64,000 bases of DNA, from the NCBI GenBank assembly GCA_001915575.1, contig MNQT01000011.1, forward strand, positions 62,001 to 126,000, read 5' to 3'. Origin of the DNA: Bacteroides sp. CAG:1060_57_27. Lineage in GTDB: Bacteria; Bacteroidota; Bacteroidia; Bacteroidales; UBA932. A program made the position numbers and the translations under genes. Below the pieces are notes generated by a model. That model did not search any database. It saw nothing but the letters and a program-made list of their open reading frames with translations, and was not told where the DNA came from. Of the stretch, positions 52,880 to 61,849 are shown piece by piece (the first letter of the stretch is position 1; each line of letters opens with the position of its first letter).

Positions 52880-54103
52880 TTAACCTATCTTATTGTAGCA
52901 TACACGAGGTCTTATGTACCTTCTAAAGTGCAAGGTGAATCCTCTAGCAATTAAGACTGAGAAAATTAAATATTGTAATGTCGTAGAGAAAGAATACAGA
53001 AGATAGTCCCCGAATGATTGCATAAAAAGCGTACTGACCATCAAAGCATAAAACAATGGATAAAACTTCTTATTAATTTTCTGCTCCGCATAGCATAACC
53101 CATAAAAGATCCCTTGAATAACACTCATTAGAATAATCCCCGCTATACCTGCATCTAGATATGGGCCTCTCATTATAGTAAAGACATTTGTCGGTAATGG
53201 TACATCGATGTACTTGCCCAATTGTGATATTTGCAAAGATCCCCCGAAAGTATTTATCACTTTATATAAAAAAGCAAAGAATCCACTGCCAGGAGAACCA
53301 GAATCCAAAGTTACATCTCCATTTATGAGTGTATCAAATGCTGTTAACGGAGAAATCAAATATATATATATGAAATTCCATATTGCTTCACTTGTTGAAA
53401 AATCAAAGTCAAGCCGATTTACAGTAACGATGATAATAAGCCCGACAAAAACAAGGGTAAATAAAATCAGTCTATAAAAATTGAGAATCTTATTCTTATG
53501 GAAAACATACAACAAAGTTATAAAGTAAAGGAGGAACGAGGTCTTATTACTTTTAAAGATAAAAACAACCAGAACCGTAAAAGTTAACAATGCAACTTTC
53601 TTCTTATCCAATGTTTTTATATGCAACAGCGCATAGACATTAAGGACATATGCGAAATTGCATGCATACAGTAGTAGCTCTAATATTGCAGGTAAGGAAC
53701 CAGATATATATACCTGCCGTATCTGCGAAAAAGAAAAGTTCCCCGCCGCTCCTATGCTTACTAAAATAGTCGCTATATTAAACATTATTGCAAACGGGAA
53801 TATCTTGTTGAAAAAATCAGTATTTCCTGGATATATGTAATTAGAATGATTCTCCTTGAGTTGTAATGTAACTGGCCTAAGACTGAATATATTAGCCGTA
53901 ATAACAAACGGAACTACCCAAGCAATAATACATGAGAAGAAACGATTTGATAAGTCCCATAATGGATGATCTGCGACCCAATAAATAAGCAGCAATGTTC
54001 CCCATAGCCCACAGACAATAAAAGAAGGATGAAATATATCCTTCTTTATCGATAAAAACAGTAAAGCCAATCCTATGAATAATATTGTAGTAAATTCAAG
54101 CAT
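52880..54103 (-). CDS. Wzy-like O-antigen/capsule repeat-unit polymerase
   Basis: Polytopic membrane protein of 407 residues with about eleven hydrophobic segments and a larger periplasmic loop in the second half (around LDSGSPGSGFFAFLYK, residues about 265-300). The N-terminal region and a loop with LISPLTAFDTLING are in keeping with oligosaccharide repeat-unit polymerases, which are highly divergent in sequence. Placement among glycosyltransferases with a flippase upstream supports a Wzx/Wzy pathway. It overlaps the GT2 gene upstream by 8 bases. Confidence 0.8.
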   Translation of the reverse strand: MLEFTTILFIGLALLFLSIKKDIFHPSFIVCGLWGTLLLIYWVADHPLWDLSNRFFSCIIAWVVPFVITANIFSLRPVTLQLKENHSNYIYPGNTDFFNKIFPFAIMFNIATILVSIGAAGNFSFSQIRQVYISGSLPAILELLLYACNFAYVLNVYALLHIKTLDKKKVALLTFTVLVVFIFKSNKTSFLLYFITLLYVFHKNKILNFYRLILFTLVFVGLIIIVTVNRLDFDFSTSEAIWNFIYIYLISPLTAFDTLINGDVTLDSGSPGSGFFAFLYKVINTFGGSLQISQLGKYIDVPLPTNVFTIMRGPYLDAGIAGIILMSVIQGIFYGLCYAEQKINKKFYPLFYALMVSTLFMQSFGDYLLYSFSTTLQYLIFSVLIARGFTLHFRRYIRPRVCYNKIG

Positions 54104-54977
54104 TAGATGGGAAGTCTATATGTGGGCTAAAAAATAATGCTGCAAAGACTCCTTTAAAGACGATATAAGAAGCCGACCATTTACCACTAAAGAATAGTAG
54201 CAGAGCCAAAATAAAATAACGGCAAAAACAGATAATTTTTTTAAACAATGAATTTTGACGGTGGACTGTATTTCTATAAAAGTAATAATAATTTCTTATC
54301 CTTCGCTTGTCATTTTCATCTTCGATAGATAATATTCTTTGAATCGCTCTTTTATGAGTAACAACACTATTTATCACTAAATATGAAGGATATTTTCGAC
54401 TAATTCGGTTTGTATACTCGCTATCATCCCCCCAAATAAAATATTCTTTATATGGTAGACCAACCTTGCCGACAATTCTGTTATCGATAAGAACTGATAC
54501 AAAAGAAGCCGTCTCAACACGCAAGAGTCCATCATCTAGTCTTTCTCCCCATAGCAATTCTCCAGATTTTTCATTCTTTCGCTTTGAAATTTCAGGGACA
54601 TTGCATGGCGAGTTATCTGGATAAACAACCCGACTACACAAAAATCCAGATATTGAGGAAGCGTAGTTCATCATATTTTTCAACGCATCCTTATGGCAGA
54701 CCACATCATCGTCCATAACCCAGGAATAAGCGAAATCATGCTCATAGGAATACTTTATACCCGTATAAAAACCACCAGATCCTCCAAGATTTTCCTGTGT
54801 TATCACAGTGATATCACTTTGCTCTTTTAACCACGCTTCAGTGCTATCCGTCGAACCGTTATTAATAACGATTATCGAGAAATCTGTACAAGTCTGAGCC
54901 CTTACGCTGTCTACACATTCTTTTAATAGTGGTAAGCGATTATATGTTACGATAACAACAGCTACTTTAGCTTTCAT
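54096..54977 (-). CDS. Glycosyltransferase family 2, probable galactofuranosyltransferase
   Basis: Start set at ATG 54977 (11-base overlap with glf); a start at 55001 is also possible. Motifs are VAVVIVTYNRLPLLKE, INNGSTDST, ENLGGSGGFYTGI and the metal-binding WVMDDDVVCHKD. The NLGGSGGF pattern with DDD is typical of GlfT-like galactofuranosyltransferases and it lies directly next to glf. YFIWGDDSEYTNR supplies the catalytic base. AT-rich. Galactofuranose transfer is therefore likely but not proven. Confidence 0.82.
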   Translation of the reverse strand: MKAKVAVVIVTYNRLPLLKECVDSVRAQTCTDFSIIVINNGSTDSTEAWLKEQSDITVITQENLGGSGGFYTGIKYSYEHDFAYSWVMDDDVVCHKDALKNMMNYASSISGFLCSRVVYPDNSPCNVPEISKRKNEKSGELLWGERLDDGLLRVETASFVSVLIDNRIVGKVGLPYKEYFIWGDDSEYTNRISRKYPSYLVINSVVTHKRAIQRILSIEDENDKRRIRNYYYFYRNTVHRQNSLFKKIICFCRYFILALLLFFSGKWSASYIVFKGVFAALFFSPHIDFPSNA

Positions 54978-56097
54978 TTTTTTTGAATTTGTCAAAAGCA
55001 CTTTCGATCACTTTATCCATATCATAATACTTATACTCGCCTAATCGTCCGCCGAAAATCACCTGGGAGTCATTTTGTGAGAAGTTTTTATACTGCTGAT
55101 ATAGTGACTGGTTCTTATTATCATTTATGGGATAAAATGGTTCGCAATTAACACTTGCTCCTTGAGGGTATTCTTTAGTGATAATTGTTTGGTTGTTTGT
55201 ATATACATCCTCGCCGAAACACTCAAAGTGTTTATGTTCAATTATTCTTGTATATGGTGTCTCCCCATCAGTATAATTTACTACAGCATTCCCTTGATAA
55301 TTTGGAATATCAAGGACATCTTCTTCGAAGTGAAGACTCCTATATTCTAACCGACCAAATGAATAATCATAAAATTCATCAATTCTCCCAGTATACACAA
55401 TCTTTTCCGCAATATCGTTCCAATAAGTCCTATTACTTAGGTAATCTGTTTCCAAACGAACTTCTACACCATCTAAAAGTTTATCAATAAGCTTGTTGTA
55501 TCCTCCAATGGGTATCCCTTGATATAAATCGTTAAAATAATTATTATCATATACATATCGCACCGGCAACCTACGAATAATAAAAGCCGGCAATTCCGAG
55601 CAGGAACGACCCCATTGTTTTTCAGTGTAACCCTTAACTAATTTCGTATATATATCCGTTCCAACCAGCATCAACGCTTGCTCTTCAAGATTTTTAGGTT
55701 TACCTCCATTGAGTTGTTTTTTGATAACGCTCTTTTGCTTATCGATAATTGACTGAGCCTCTTCGGGTGTTGTTACTCCCCACATCCGATTAAATGTATT
55801 CATATTGAAAGGGAGATTATATAGCTGCCCTTTATAGTTTGCTATCGGAGAGTTCGTGTACCGATTGAATTCTACCAAAGAATTAACGAAATCCCACACT
55901 TTTTTGTTTGATGTGTGAAATATGTGGGCTCCATATTTATGAATGTTTATGCCGCTCTTGAATTCACAATAGACATTTCCACCACGGGTAGAACGCTTAT
56001 CTATAACCAAGCATTTCTTCCCTTTCTGTTTACAGAGATATGCGTATATAACACCAAATAATCCAGAGCCAACTATTAAATAATCATACTCTTTCAT
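54967..56097 (-). CDS. glf: UDP-galactopyranose mutase
   Basis: FAD enzyme that turns UDP-galactopyranose into UDP-galactofuranose. FAD-binding motif YLIVGSGLFGVIYA near the N-terminus, then VIDKRSTRGGNVYCE and YGAHIFHTSNKKVW. GYTEKQWGRSCSELPAFIIRRLPVR and YTGRIDEFYD are characteristic of the family. At 376 residues it is full length. It overlaps the downstream GT2 gene (galactofuranosyltransferase candidate) and the upstream GT2 gene by 14 bases, a tightly packed cassette. Confidence 0.96.
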   Translation of the reverse strand: MKEYDYLIVGSGLFGVIYAYLCKQKGKKCLVIDKRSTRGGNVYCEFKSGINIHKYGAHIFHTSNKKVWDFVNSLVEFNRYTNSPIANYKGQLYNLPFNMNTFNRMWGVTTPEEAQSIIDKQKSVIKKQLNGGKPKNLEEQALMLVGTDIYTKLVKGYTEKQWGRSCSELPAFIIRRLPVRYVYDNNYFNDLYQGIPIGGYNKLIDKLLDGVEVRLETDYLSNRTYWNDIAEKIVYTGRIDEFYDYSFGRLEYRSLHFEEDVLDIPNYQGNAVVNYTDGETPYTRIIEHKHFECFGEDVYTNNQTIITKEYPQGASVNCEPFYPINDNKNQSLYQQYKNFSQNDSQVIFGGRLGEYKYYDMDKVIESAFDKFKKNES

Positions 56098-56998
56098 GTT
56101 TCCTTATTAGATTAGAGATTCTTGTTGCAAACTGACTCGGAGATAGGAACAATGCATGGACAACATTAAGTAATCCTTTGAGAGGCCGTTTTAATTTGAG
56201 ATTTAGGACCCCAATATTTATATATGTATTTGCAATTTTCTGTCTATATACATCATTTGGGATAAAAGGATATAGTTCTTTTAAGCACATATAATGTCCG
56301 ATATACAAAGTCTCTAATTTAAGAGGCTCGTCTACTGCTCTTTTAATAGTTAATCCTTTGTCTTGAACCCTGTATACTGACATTTTATCAGCCATTCCGT
56401 AAACTTTCCCATAAGCAAGACAGTTTAATATGACTTGGATATCGCCGTTTATGATTCGTGCATCTGGTAATTCGGAATAATACTCTTTTCTTAAGAGTAA
56501 GGAAGCTGTTGGTACAATCCATTTACTAAATAACTCTCGGACTGTATAATCTCTGTCCTTAATGTCTTCATGATAAAAAGCCTGCTTTGTTTCATTTTTT
56601 ACCAAGCAATCGTGAAAACACATTGCATAATCTGGATGGTGATTCAAAAAATCTACTTGCTTCTGCAGTTTATATGGATCTGTCCAATAATCATCTCCTT
56701 CACAAATTGCTATGTACCTTCCTGAAGTAGCATTGAGCATAATCCTTTTTACGGAACCATCATGTTTGGAATACTGATTCTCAGCCTCATATATTGGCTT
56801 AATAATCTTAGGATATTTATCAGCATATTCTTTTATTATTTTCGCTGAATTATCTGTGGATGCATCATCGTGAACAATAGCTTCAAAATTAAATTTTGTC
56901 TTTTGAGATATAAAACCGTCCAGACATTGCCTTAGATATGGCGCATGATTATAGACCGGGCATAGTATGCTTACCACTATGTCATTATCGAACATCAT
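56084..56998 (-). CDS. Glycosyltransferase family 2
   Basis: Typical GT2 with SILCPVYNHAPYLRQCLDGF, HDDASTDNSAKII and ICEGDDYWTDPYKLQKQ (the DDxW variant of the DXD site). The C-terminal portion is helical and may associate with the membrane. At 304 residues it is complete. The EGDDYWTDPYKLQKQV pattern is common in capsule GT2 enzymes of Bacteroides. AT-rich. Donor unknown. It lies 31 bases from the epimerase gene upstream. Confidence 0.87.
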   Translation of the reverse strand: MMFDNDIVVSILCPVYNHAPYLRQCLDGFISQKTKFNFEAIVHDDASTDNSAKIIKEYADKYPKIIKPIYEAENQYSKHDGSVKRIMLNATSGRYIAICEGDDYWTDPYKLQKQVDFLNHHPDYAMCFHDCLVKNETKQAFYHEDIKDRDYTVRELFSKWIVPTASLLLRKEYYSELPDARIINGDIQVILNCLAYGKVYGMADKMSVYRVQDKGLTIKRAVDEPLKLETLYIGHYMCLKELYPFIPNDVYRQKIANTYINIGVLNLKLKRPLKGLLNVVHALFLSPSQFATRISNLIRKHERV

Positions 56999-57029
56999 AC
57001 TGCTATCAAGAATTTTACATGATTAATAG

Positions 57030-57998
57030 TTAAAATCTCTCCAATTCTTTTTCTTTTTTCATATCATATAACATATTGATATACGAATATCTCGGATTAT
57101 ATCCTAATTCTTTCCGTGCATTCTCGATGTACATAATATATTGCGGAGCATTCGGCATATCTGGTCTCATTATTATATTAGATTTATGAACATCGCCGAA
57201 AACTTCAATAATACCTTTTATTTGCTCTAATAATGAAGTTCCGATTCCTGTTCCAACATTATAATATCCAAAGTCACTCTCAATGGAACAAGCGTTGAAA
57301 AGCATTTGGCAGAAGTCCTTTACATATACCATATCTTTTTGTCGCGAAGGATCTCCCCAAACTTCAATATCTTCTCCTGCTATAGCTTTGTCTATCAAAA
57401 TACGCCAGGCACGTTTACGTAATACGCCATCAACGTAATATGAATCGTTCTCTGACCACGAATAAACAGTGGGTAATCTAAATATGAAAGCTTTAAGTTT
57501 ATATAGGGTGTGATAGCACTTTATAAGTTCAACAGCAGTATTTTTGCTGACGACATATACCGAGTGGTCGGTTCCATAATTAAATTTCGGAGCCATGTCT
57601 GGCATCAACAAGATATTTTGCTCCGCCCGATCTTTAATATCACCGAAACTTTGTGTAAATAAGATTCGATCAACATGGTTTTCAATACAATAGGTTAGAA
57701 TATTGAATGTCCCGATAATATTTGTGTCAATATAAAGGCGTGGATTATAACCTTTCATTCTTGCCGGCATTGCACCGGCTAAGTCAATTACGGCATATAT
57801 ATCTTTAGGAAGTTTTGCAATATCATCCTTGTTACATATATCGGCAATAATATATTCAGAATTAGTTTCGACAAATTTATTATGATGCCGCCCAACCCCT
57901 ATAAGTTGATATTCGTGATTTATATCTTTGTTCTTGAAATAATCTACCAGATATCTTCCGATGCCGCCGTTTGCTCCCAATATCAAAATCTTTTTCAT
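57030..57998 (-). CDS. NAD-dependent epimerase/dehydratase
   Basis: Extended SDR fold of 322 residues. NAD motif ILGANGGIGRYL; catalytic YVVSK; C-terminal ENARKELGYNPRYS typical of sugar-nucleotide SDRs. A serine-containing FTQSFGD takes the place of the usual SSxxxYG. It is AT-rich and overlaps the acetyltransferase stop by 4 bases, so the product sugar may be acylated by that partner. Exact reaction is not fixed; epimerase, dehydratase or reductase are all possible. Confidence 0.82.
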   Translation of the reverse strand: MKKILILGANGGIGRYLVDYFKNKDINHEYQLIGVGRHHNKFVETNSEYIIADICNKDDIAKLPKDIYAVIDLAGAMPARMKGYNPRLYIDTNIIGTFNILTYCIENHVDRILFTQSFGDIKDRAEQNILLMPDMAPKFNYGTDHSVYVVSKNTAVELIKCYHTLYKLKAFIFRLPTVYSWSENDSYYVDGVLRKRAWRILIDKAIAGEDIEVWGDPSRQKDMVYVKDFCQMLFNACSIESDFGYYNVGTGIGTSLLEQIKGIIEVFGDVHKSNIIMRPDMPNAPQYIMYIENARKELGYNPRYSYINMLYDMKKEKELERF

Positions 57999-58750
57999 CT
58001 CCGATATGTGTTGAATTGGTGACTTAAATCTTCCATCTTGTTGAGGATCATATTATCTAAAGACTTATCTCTAAACAATGGTAGATTGTTTTTCAGTACA
58101 TCAGTCGGAAGATTCCACCAGTTTATTTTCTCAAGTCTTTCTATTGTAATATCATCAAATCGTCTTTTTATCACACGGCCAGGGATTCCGACGACTACAG
58201 AATACGGCTCGATATCTTTCGTTATCACAGCTCCGGCACCGATTACACATCCGTTGCCGATTCTTACATTCCTGCATATGGAAACTCCAGCTGCAATCCA
58301 TACATCGTTTCCAATTGTACAAGGCTCCTCATATTCTTTTTCATGATAATATTCGCTGTAATCTTTGTCGCTTGCTATTCCCCAAGATATATCATGCCAA
58401 AATGGATGTGTGGATAACATTGTATAATCATGATCGTCTCCGCCTATTTTAAGATTCCATGAGAGGGCGCAAAAAGAACCTATCTTTGCGCTCTGTACCG
58501 TTGACATCCTCCCAATACAACTATATCTCCCTAAAGATAACCTCCAAATGTCACAGTTTCGTTGAATCGTACTTCTTTGCCCTATATTGCTTTCCCGTAC
58601 AACAGAAAAATCACCAATTGATGACATGTCTTGAAGCTCAGTGTTATAAACCCTACAGTTAGAGTATATTTTTGAAGTTGACGCGCCTCTTACATTGTCT
58701 ATATTACTACCGTTGCCTACAAAGCCGAGCATTTTATTAATATTGTCCAT
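57995..58750 (-). CDS. Hexapeptide-repeat acyltransferase (XAT/CatB-like)
   Basis: Left-handed beta-helix with repeats such as SIGDFSVVRESNIGQRST and ALSWNLKIGGDDHDYTM, then IGNDVWIAAGVSICRNVRIGNGCVIGAGAVITKDI and a C-terminal PGRVIKRRF, the usual CoA-binding end. The histidine in GGDDHDY or THPF is the likely catalytic base. Residues 1-60 are a less regular N-terminal extension. Expected to acetylate a sugar hydroxyl or amino group during glycan synthesis. AT-rich. Confidence 0.85.
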   Translation of the reverse strand: MDNINKMLGFVGNGSNIDNVRGASTSKIYSNCRVYNTELQDMSSIGDFSVVRESNIGQRSTIQRNCDIWRLSLGRYSCIGRMSTVQSAKIGSFCALSWNLKIGGDDHDYTMLSTHPFWHDISWGIASDKDYSEYYHEKEYEEPCTIGNDVWIAAGVSICRNVRIGNGCVIGAGAVITKDIEPYSVVVGIPGRVIKRRFDDITIERLEKINWWNLPTDVLKNNLPLFRDKSLDNMILNKMEDLSHQFNTYRR

Positions 58751-58752
58751 AT

Positions 58753-59470
58753 CTAATCTATATTCTTTTGGAATTCAGCCAGTTTTTCCAGTAATTTCTT
58801 GTCCAGAATATTCCCTTCGAGATACTTCTTCTTACAAACGGTATCAAAGGTGGTCATTTTGAGAGTGTCCACACAGTAGAACCAGATGTCTTCCTGGAAT
58901 TCGATGAAGTTGAGTTTCGTAATCAGCTTCTCGTCAATCTTGTCTTTTGGAATCATTACAACGCCACTGTCATCACAGACCATAATGGAACCGTCGTATT
59001 TATCTTTTATTCCATCCCATGTTGCGGGATCGATTTCAGGGCCATTGATTCTGTTGACACACCCAATGGGACTCACATCTTCCAGCCACACCGGATATTT
59101 TTCTTTTATGAGAGTGTGGGCATCACGAAGTTTTCCATTTATTGACAATCGCCTTTGCCCGCTTATACAATAGGATATACTTACTTACAAGATCTCCGAA
59201 AACAGCCTTGTCGCAATTGACATTGTAGACAAAAAGAATCTTATCTTTAATATCATCAGATTCTGCAAGCTGCTTATGCACTTCGTAATTGCTATTGTTA
59301 ATTGCGTAAATTACCTTGACCTCGCCGGCTCTGAACATGCCCCTGTTAAGAGCATGCACTCCTTCCACCTGTCCTGTTTTACCTAATACATCGCCAATCT
59401 CAGTAGTGGAGATTTTATTAGCCTCAATTAAATTTAAGGCTTCTTGTAAATAATTATTCATAATACTCAT
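58753..59470 (-). pseudogene. RraA-like aldolase family gene with a +1 frameshift
   Basis: Two overlapping frames encode successive halves of one RraA-fold protein. The first (59470 to 59123) has STTEIGDVLGKTGQVEGVHAL and GDLVSKYILLYKRAKAIV, then runs into a false tail NKWKTS. The second (to 58753) continues as INGKLRDAHTLIKEKYPVW, with DDSGVVMIPKDK near the middle. Skipping one base at about 59145 joins GDLVSKY with the catalytic R-D of GKLRD, as in intact RraA proteins. Family members include HMG/CHA pyruvate aldolases and RNase E regulators. It may be a true pseudogene, a programmed shift, or a sequence error. Confidence 0.75.
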
Positions 59471-59474
59471 GGGT

Positions 59475-60704
59475 TTATGGATTTTCTACGATAATCCTAA
59501 CATTGTTTTCAACGTCACAGATCACATCCTGGAGCCGCTCAATGTTTTTGCTGCAGGCGATATAAAAACCTATTCGCGCAGAGTCATTGGCTGCTTCACT
59601 GATAGTATCTCCTACCTTAAAGTTAAACCGGTATGATTTAATGTCTGGAACTTGTTCCAGAAAGTCTACACCTATAATCTGCTTGACCCGGCCTCCGCCT
59701 TTCGGTGTTTCAAAGAACTTTAACACAGCTGCCCTGTCCCGGTATTCCTCACGAATGGAAAAATCCTCATCATGAATATTCCCGACAGCACAATCAATCA
59801 GGTATCGATATGTATCATAACCGGACATATATTGTGTAATGCACGATGAAATCATATTTCCACCACCCCTTGCGGCAATCTCAATAAGATAGAATTCACC
59901 GTCTTCATATTTATACTCCGCATGGGTAAACCCAAACCGTAAACCTGAATTCAGTACAAAGAAGTCGTTATATTTCCGAAGTCTATCATAGTCATACTTT
60001 GTACTTTGGTGCGAGAACAAAAGCTCATTTGCGATACTTTCGTTGTGCGCAAAATGTCGCTTCTCGCTGATGGCCAATGTATAATGATTGAGGGGAGTCT
60101 TGATTCCGTCGATAGTAAACTCCGTGCCTGCAATATACCTTTCAGCGAGTACAGACTTTTCTATCCTGGAGAAGGACATGCTCTCGTTAAAATGTCGCTT
60201 TATTTCTTCCTCAGAACTGCATTTGAAAACTCCGTGGCTAGCATTGCTATCTAGGGGCTTGATAATAATTGGCTTCTTGATGTCCCTGAACAAGGATACA
60301 GCATCGTCTTCTGTTCTACAGAACCGATATTCGGGATATAGCAAGCCATGCTTTTTGCTAAATTCTCTCATTAAGAATTTATCGGTGTACAATGCAGCTG
60401 TCTTCTTATCTATGGTCGGGACATTGAACGCCTCCCCCAATTCCGCAACAAGATTCATTGCTATATCGCATTCGTCCGAGATAATGCCAGCAATATTATG
60501 CCGTCTCCCATAGTTGATGACAGCATCTTTATCAAATATATCTGATTGGAGATAGTTGTCGGCATATTTAAAGCAAGGAGAATCAGGTGCAGGATTGACG
60601 ACCATCGGAGAAAAGCCCATTTCCTTTATTTTTTTCACCAGCTCTACCTGCCATAAGGTTCCAGGGAGGACTAGAATGGATTTCTGATTATGTATGCTTC
60701 TCAT
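59475..60704 (-). CDS. ATP-grasp domain ligase
   Basis: 409 residues. N-terminal pre-ATP-grasp domain (ILVLPGTLWQVELVKKIKEM), then ATP-grasp core with the lysine-containing KPIIIKPLDSNASHGVFKC, AERYIAGTEFTIDG, and metal/nucleotide ligands in YLIEIAARGGGN. The RxGG-type end (AARGGGNMI) is typical of carboxylate-amine ligases. It would activate an acid as acyl-phosphate and join it to an amine or thiol. In a glycan cluster this suggests amide decoration of an amino sugar or uronate. AT-rich. It overlaps the aminotransferase gene by 4 bases. Confidence 0.85.
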   Translation of the reverse strand: MRSIHNQKSILVLPGTLWQVELVKKIKEMGFSPMVVNPAPDSPCFKYADNYLQSDIFDKDAVINYGRRHNIAGIISDECDIAMNLVAELGEAFNVPTIDKKTAALYTDKFLMREFSKKHGLLYPEYRFCRTEDDAVSLFRDIKKPIIIKPLDSNASHGVFKCSSEEEIKRHFNESMSFSRIEKSVLAERYIAGTEFTIDGIKTPLNHYTLAISEKRHFAHNESIANELLFSHQSTKYDYDRLRKYNDFFVLNSGLRFGFTHAEYKYEDGEFYLIEIAARGGGNMISSCITQYMSGYDTYRYLIDCAVGNIHDEDFSIREEYRDRAAVLKFFETPKGGGRVKQIIGVDFLEQVPDIKSYRFNFKVGDTISEAANDSARIGFYIACSKNIERLQDVICDVENNVRIIVENP

Positions 60705-61849
60705 AATGTATTGACAAAGTGCTTCAGCCTTTGCGCTCCGGAAATAATACTATTCTGTTCTAGGGTAAAAGCCAGTCTGACATGATCGTCGAATTTGTCC
60801 CCGAATGCGATACCCGGAATCATCGCCACATGCTCTTTTTCTAAAAGAGACATGCAGAATCTCCTTGAATCCATGCCGGTACTGCCTATATTAACAAATA
60901 CGTAAAACGTTCCTTCTGGTGCTGTGAAAGACACTTTCGGGCACGATTTTATTTCCCCAAGAATAATCTCTCGCCGCCTGGCAAACTCTTGTGCTACGGG
61001 CACAGAGTAATCTTGGATATGAGTAATTGCTTCTAATGCCGCATATTGTGATATTGTTGGAGCACATACGGCGATATTCTGTTGTAGTTTGATAATAACA
61101 TCAATTAAATCTTCATTACCTATTACATAGCCAACTCTCCATCCAGTCATTGCGAACTGTTTAGAGAAACTGTTAAAAATCAGGAGATTTTCAGAAGGAC
61201 AGTATTTTGTAATTGAAGGATATCGATTACCGTAAACTAATGATTTGTAGACCTCATCAGCAAAGACATACAAATGGTTCTCTTGAGCAACTTGGGCGAT
61301 TCCTTTTAATATCTCATCTCGGTATAATATTCCTGATGGGTTGTTTGGAGAATTATATACGATAATCTTCGTATGTTCAGTAACAGCTTCGCGAATTGCG
61401 TCTATATCCGGTTCAAAGTCTTTCGTAAAACTAGAGATAATTACAGGCTTTGCCTTATGCAGTTCTACTATATTCTTGTACTGGACCCAGTAAGGAGCGA
61501 GAATAATAACCTCGTCACCTTCGTTAAGGATGGCATTAAGGGCGAGATATATCGCTTCAGTGGCTCCTATTGTAATAGCAACATTGTTTAGATTATATTT
61601 CAGTCCTGTCTCTATTGATGCTTGTGTCGCTATCGCTTCCCTTAATTCTGGAATACCGCCATTGGGAGAATATCTTGTCTTTCCTTGCATTGAGGCTTCA
61701 GTCGCGGCTTCACAAATTCCCGTCGGAGTCTGGATATCGGGATCTCCGAGTGTAAAATCTATAACATCATCATACTGCTTGGCGAGCATATACAACTGCC
61801 GCGAAAGGGTGGGCCCAATAGCCCGGGATATGTTCGAAATCTGCATCAT
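60701..61849 (-). CDS. Class I/II (AspC-like) aminotransferase
   Basis: Fold-type I PLP enzyme of the aspartate/aromatic aminotransferase subgroup. PLP lysine in FNSFSKQFAMTGWRVGY; YNSPNNPSGI and the terminal arginine in DDHVRLAFTL are the usual substrate and cofactor residues. Length 382 is typical. It acts on an amino acid or keto acid, not on a sugar, which is unusual within a polysaccharide operon and links it functionally to the RraA-like and ATP-grasp genes. It is the right-hand end of the AT-rich block and overlaps the DegT stop by 4 bases. Confidence 0.88.
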   Translation of the reverse strand: MMQISNISRAIGPTLSRQLYMLAKQYDDVIDFTLGDPDIQTPTGICEAATEASMQGKTRYSPNGGIPELREAIATQASIETGLKYNLNNVAITIGATEAIYLALNAILNEGDEVIILAPYWVQYKNIVELHKAKPVIISSFTKDFEPDIDAIREAVTEHTKIIVYNSPNNPSGILYRDEILKGIAQVAQENHLYVFADEVYKSLVYGNRYPSITKYCPSENLLIFNSFSKQFAMTGWRVGYVIGNEDLIDVIIKLQQNIAVCAPTISQYAALEAITHIQDYSVPVAQEFARRREIILGEIKSCPKVSFTAPEGTFYVFVNIGSTGMDSRRFCMSLLEKEHVAMIPGIAFGDKFDDHVRLAFTLEQNSIISGAQRLKHFVNTL

